Below are positions 14,750 through 18,122 of a stretch of DNA of 18,122 nucleotides, in pieces. Below the pieces are notes generated by a model. It searched no databases. It was not told the DNA's origin and worked only from the letters and a program-made list of their open reading frames with translations. Numbering within the stretch: the first letter of the stretch is position 1; every line of letters begins with the position of its first letter. The DNA comes from CALCKW01 sp033852095 (GTDB lineage: Bacteria; Pseudomonadota; Gammaproteobacteria; CALCKW01): NCBI GenBank assembly GCA_033852095.1, contig JAWSVD010000293.1, forward strand, positions 1 to 18,122, written 5' to 3'. Position numbers and translations under genes: made by a program.

Positions 14750-17644
14750 ATGAAATTACGCAAAAAAGTAAGCGTTACACCGGCTCCAGAGGCGTCTCAG
14801 CCAGCACTTGGTCTCTCCCTGAGCGGGCGCAGTGTCGGTCGCCGGCAATTCCTGCGCAATTCCAGCTTGGGCATGGGGGCCGCGGCCATGGTCGGCAGCG
14901 CCGCGCCGGTGCTGGTGAAAACCGCTGCCGCCGCTGAAATTGCAGGCGGGCAGACAGAGATAAAACGCACGGTGTGTACCCACTGTTCGGTGGGCTGCGG
15001 CATTATCGCCGAGATAAAAAACGGCGTCTGGACAGGCCAGGAGCCTGCCTTTGATCACCCCATCAATATGGGGGCACACTGCGCCAAGGGCGCGGCCATA
15101 CGCGAGCATGGCCACGGCGAGCGCCGGCTCAAACACCCCACCAAGTTAGTCGACGGCAAGTGGGTGAAGGTAAGCTGGGACGAGGCCATTGCCGACATCG
15201 GCGATCAGATGCTCGCCATCCGCGAGCAGTCCGGACCGGATTCTGTCTACTGGTTGGGCTCGGCCAAATTCAACAACGAACAGTCCTATCTGTTCCGCAA
15301 ATTTGCCGCCCTGTGGGGCACCAATAACGTCGATCACCAGGCGCGTATTTGTCACTCCACCACGGTAGCGGGTGTGGCCAATACCTGGGGCTACGGCGCC
15401 ATGACCAACTCCTACAACGACATCCACAACAGCCAGGCCATCCTGATCATCGGCGGCAATCCCGCCGAGGCACACCCGGTGTCGCTGGCGCACATTTTCA
15501 GAGCCAAAGAGCGCAACAACGCGCCGCTTATCGTCATCGACCCGCGATTTACCCGCACGGCCGCACACGCTGATTTATACGTGCGCATACGGCCTGGCAC
15601 GGATGTCGCCATCACCTGGGGCATGCTCTGGCACATCTTCGAAAACGGCTGGGAGGATAAGGAATACATCCGCCAGCGTGTCTATGGCATGGACGACGTG
15701 CGCAAAGAGGTGGCCAAGTGGGCGCCAGATGAGGTTGAGCGCGTCACCGGTGCCAAGCCCGCCATCGTCAAGCGCGCGGCCAAGCTGATGGCAGAGCACA
15801 GGCCTGGCACCTTTATCTGGTGCATGGGCGGTACTCAGCACACCATTGGCAACAATAATACTCGCGCCTACTGCACCTTTCAGCTGGCGCTGGGCAACAT
15901 GGGCAAATCCGGCGGCGGCACCAATATCTTCCGCGGCCACGACAACGTCCAGGGCGCTACGGACTTCGGTATCCTCAGCCACACTTTGCCGGGTTATTAC
16001 GGCCTCTCCGGAGGTGCCTGGAAACACTGGTCCGCCGTGTGGGATCTCGATCCCGCCTGGGTCGCGGGGCGCTTCGACGGCGACAGCTACGAGCAAGCCG
16101 GTGGCAAAGATGTCACCGCGCAGCACACCAAGGGCATCCCCGTGTCGCGCTGGATTGATGGCGTGTTAGAGGACAAGGACAACATCGCGCAGAAAGACAA
16201 CCTGCGTGCCATGGTCTTCTGGGGCCATGCTCCCAACAGTCAGACCCGCGGCAAAGAGATGAAAACCGCGATGGAAAAGCTGGATCTGATGGTCATCATC
16301 GATCCCTACCCAACGGTCAGCGCGGTCATGCACGACCGCACCGACGGGGTGTATCTGTTGCCCGCGGCCACGCAGTTTGAGACCTACGGCTCGGTGACGG
16401 CGTCCAACCGCTCGCTTCAGTGGCGGGAGCAGGTAATAGCGCCTCTGTTTGAGGCGCTGCCCGATCACACCATCATGTACAAGCTGGCCAACAAGCTGGG
16501 CTTTGGCGCAGAGCTGACCAAGAAGATCGCGGTGACAGACGACGAGCCACTGATCGAAGACATCACCCGCGAGTTCAACGGCGGTATGTGGACCATCGGC
16601 TACACCGGCCAGAGCCCCGAGCGCATGAAACGCCAACTGGATAACTGGGCCACCTTCGACCAGACCACCTTAAAAGCCGAGGGCGGCCCCTGTGACGGCG
16701 AGTACTATGGCTTTCCCTGGCCCTGTTGGGGCACCCCTGAAATGGGGCACCCGGGCACGCCTAACCTCTACGACACCAGTAAACCGGTAGCCGAGGGCGG
16801 CTTGAACTTCCGCGCGCGATTTGGCGTGGAGCGAGACGGTGTAAACCTGCTGGCAGAAGACTCCTGGCCTGTGGGCTCAGAGATCGAAGACGGCTACCCC
16901 GAATTCAGCGCCGACATGCTGAAAAAACTCGGCTGGTGGGATGATCTGACCGACGATGAAAAGGTGCTGGCCGAGGGCAAGAACTGGAAGACAGACCGCT
17001 CTGGCGGTATCCAGCGCGTGGCCATCGAGCACGGCTGCTCACCCTTTGGCAACGCCAAGGCGCGGGTCAATGTCTGGACATTCCCCGACCCTGTACCCAT
17101 TCACCGCGAGCCGCTGTACACCAATCGCCGCGATCTGGTGGAGGATTACCCGACCTACGAAGATCGCAAATCGCACTACCGCCTGCCCACGCGGTACGGC
17201 TCCATACAGGCAGAGGATTACTCCGCCGATTACCCGCTTATCTTGACCAGCGGGCGTTTAGTGGAATACGAAGGCGGCGGGGACGAGACGCGCTCCAACC
17301 CCTGGTTGGCCGAGCTGCAGCAGGACATGTTCGCCGAAATTCACCCGGGAGACGCCAACGACGCCGGCGTGCGAGACGGAGAGGATATCTGGGTCGAAGG
17401 GCCTGAGGGCGGCAAGATCAAGGTCAAGGCTCTGGTGACGCGGCGTGTTGAGCGCGGGGTTGTCTTTTTACCCTTCCACTTTGGTGGTCACATGGAGGGC
17501 AGGGATCTGGCGGACAAGTACCCCGAGGGATCAGCACCCTATGTCTTGGGCGAAGCGGCCAACACAGCCATGACGTATGGCTATGACTCGGTCACGCAAA
17601 TGCAAGAAACTAAATGCTCTCTCTGTAAATTAACCAGCGCTTAA
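14750..17644 (+). CDS. fdhA: Formate dehydrogenase catalytic (alpha) subunit, Mo/W-bis-MGD, Cys type, Tat-exported
   Basis: A 964-residue member of the DMSO-reductase superfamily that oxidises formate to CO2. A Tat signal begins with GRRQFLRNS (Arg31, Arg32) and ends near the Ala-rich stretch at 58-63, so it acts on the periplasmic side. The N-terminal [4Fe-4S] site is Cys76, Cys79, Cys83 and Cys111 (CTHCSVGC ... HCAKG). The active-site segment HQARICHST places Cys201 at the metal ligand where E. coli FdnG/FdhF carry selenocysteine, followed by the essential His202. ILIIGGNPAEAHPV near 225 and the C-terminal molybdopterin-contact region are also typical. The length and gene order match the FDH3 group, which delivers electrons via a beta ferredoxin subunit and a cytochrome b to quinone. 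The ATG at 14750 follows a GGAGAT site. It is translated right after fdhX. Confidence 0.96.
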   Translation: MKLRKKVSVTPAPEASQPALGLSLSGRSVGRRQFLRNSSLGMGAAAMVGSAAPVLVKTAAAAEIAGGQTEIKRTVCTHCSVGCGIIAEIKNGVWTGQEPAFDHPINMGAHCAKGAAIREHGHGERRLKHPTKLVDGKWVKVSWDEAIADIGDQMLAIREQSGPDSVYWLGSAKFNNEQSYLFRKFAALWGTNNVDHQARICHSTTVAGVANTWGYGAMTNSYNDIHNSQAILIIGGNPAEAHPVSLAHIFRAKERNNAPLIVIDPRFTRTAAHADLYVRIRPGTDVAITWGMLWHIFENGWEDKEYIRQRVYGMDDVRKEVAKWAPDEVERVTGAKPAIVKRAAKLMAEHRPGTFIWCMGGTQHTIGNNNTRAYCTFQLALGNMGKSGGGTNIFRGHDNVQGATDFGILSHTLPGYYGLSGGAWKHWSAVWDLDPAWVAGRFDGDSYEQAGGKDVTAQHTKGIPVSRWIDGVLEDKDNIAQKDNLRAMVFWGHAPNSQTRGKEMKTAMEKLDLMVIIDPYPTVSAVMHDRTDGVYLLPAATQFETYGSVTASNRSLQWREQVIAPLFEALPDHTIMYKLANKLGFGAELTKKIAVTDDEPLIEDITREFNGGMWTIGYTGQSPERMKRQLDNWATFDQTTLKAEGGPCDGEYYGFPWPCWGTPEMGHPGTPNLYDTSKPVAEGGLNFRARFGVERDGVNLLAEDSWPVGSEIEDGYPEFSADMLKKLGWWDDLTDDEKVLAEGKNWKTDRSGGIQRVAIEHGCSPFGNAKARVNVWTFPDPVPIHREPLYTNRRDLVEDYPTYEDRKSHYRLPTRYGSIQAEDYSADYPLILTSGRLVEYEGGGDETRSNPWLAELQQDMFAEIHPGDANDAGVRDGEDIWVEGPEGGKIKVKALVTRRVERGVVFLPFHFGGHMEGRDLADKYPEGSAPYVLGEAANTAMTYGYDSVTQMQETKCSLCKLTSA

Positions 17645-17655
17645 GGTAGATCACC

Positions 17656-18122
17656 ATGGCTAGAATGAAATTTCTCTGCGATGCCGAGCGCTGCATAGAG
17701 TGCAACGCGTGTGTGACCGCTTGTAAAAATGAAAACGACGTGCCCTGGGGGGTCAACCGCCGGCGGGTGGTCACCATCAAAGACGGCGAGCCAGGGGAGC
17801 GCTCCTTGAGTGTGGCCTGCATGCATTGCTCGGACGCCCCCTGTGCCACCGTCTGCCCGGTGGATTGCTTCTACACCACGGACGACGGCATTGTGCTGCA
17901 CGACAAGGACATCTGCATTGGCTGCGGTTACTGCTTTTACGCCTGTCCCTTCGGTGCCCCGCAATTTCCCGCAGACGGGGCCTTTGGCAGCCGTGGCAAG
18001 ATGGACAAATGCACCTTCTGCGCCGGTGGTCCCGAAGTTGATGGCTCCGCCGCGGAAAAGCAGAAGTACGGCGGCAACCGCCTGGCCGAGGGCAAGCTGC
18101 CACTCTGCGCAGAGATGTGCGC
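17656..18122 (+). CDS. fdh3B: Formate dehydrogenase FDH3 beta subunit, 4Fe-4S ferredoxin-type (partial, runs off the right edge)
   Basis: The first 155 codons of an iron-sulfur electron-transfer subunit. Cysteine groups are C13/16/19/23, C55/58/63/67, C87/90/93/97, and C119/122 with C151 and C155. This is the four-cluster layout of formate dehydrogenase and DMSO-reductase beta subunits. It has no signal peptide, as expected for a subunit carried across the membrane together with the Tat-signalled alpha subunit. An AAGGTAGA site precedes the ATG, 11 bases after the fdhA stop. It passes electrons from FdhA to a membrane cytochrome b, whose gene is expected just beyond the window. Confidence 0.95.
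   Translation, partial: MARMKFLCDAERCIECNACVTACKNENDVPWGVNRRRVVTIKDGEPGERSLSVACMHCSDAPCATVCPVDCFYTTDDGIVLHDKDICIGCGYCFYACPFGAPQFPADGAFGSRGKMDKCTFCAGGPEVDGSAAEKQKYGGNRLAEGKLPLCAEMC

Overview
The window looks like chromosomal DNA of a proteobacterium, most likely a gammaproteobacterium. This rests on gene content and a GC-rich coding composition; no rRNA or other taxonomic marker is present, so the placement is inference. Thirteen complete protein genes, two of which overlap their neighbours, and one gene cut by the right edge fall into two unrelated metabolic blocks. These meet at convergent gene ends near 8.8 kb.

Block 1 (1-8792) is a sugar-acid catabolic island. On the minus strand lies a tripartite tricarboxylate transporter: tctC (periplasmic binding protein), tctB (small membrane subunit) and tctA (large membrane subunit). 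A probable attenuating hairpin with a T-run sits between tctC and tctB. Divergently, on the plus strand, lie an IlvD/Edd-family aldonate dehydratase of the L-arabonate dehydratase type, a DapA-like aldolase-family dehydratase, and an alpha-ketoglutarate semialdehyde dehydrogenase. A terminator follows, then a separately placed SMP-30/gluconolactonase-family lactonase. Together these would import a sugar acid or lactone, open the lactone, dehydrate the acid twice and oxidise alpha-ketoglutarate semialdehyde to alpha-ketoglutarate (non-phosphorylative, Weimberg-like route). The tctC/dehydratase divergent region holds two copies of the 16-bp element ATGNNTGCGCATACAT, each placed over or next to a TTGACA-type promoter. 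A shared repressor encoded outside the window is the likely reader.

Block 2 (8818-18122) is a respiratory formate dehydrogenase (FDH3-type) locus. fdhD (sulfurtransferase for the molybdenum cofactor) is on the minus strand. Divergent from it are a tightly overlapping set: a DUF3305 protein, a DUF3306 protein, a large multi-cluster ferredoxin and a TorD-family chaperone. After an unusual AT-rich gap of about 900 bases come fdhX (a 68-residue Tat-signal miniprotein), fdhA (catalytic subunit with Cys in place of selenocysteine) and the start of the beta subunit, which runs off the window. The expected gene order suggests a cytochrome b gamma subunit just beyond the edge.

The least explained items are the DUF3305/DUF3306/ferredoxin set, the AT-rich gap, a perfect 18-bp inverted repeat upstream of the DUF3305 gene, and the exact substrate of the sugar-acid pathway.
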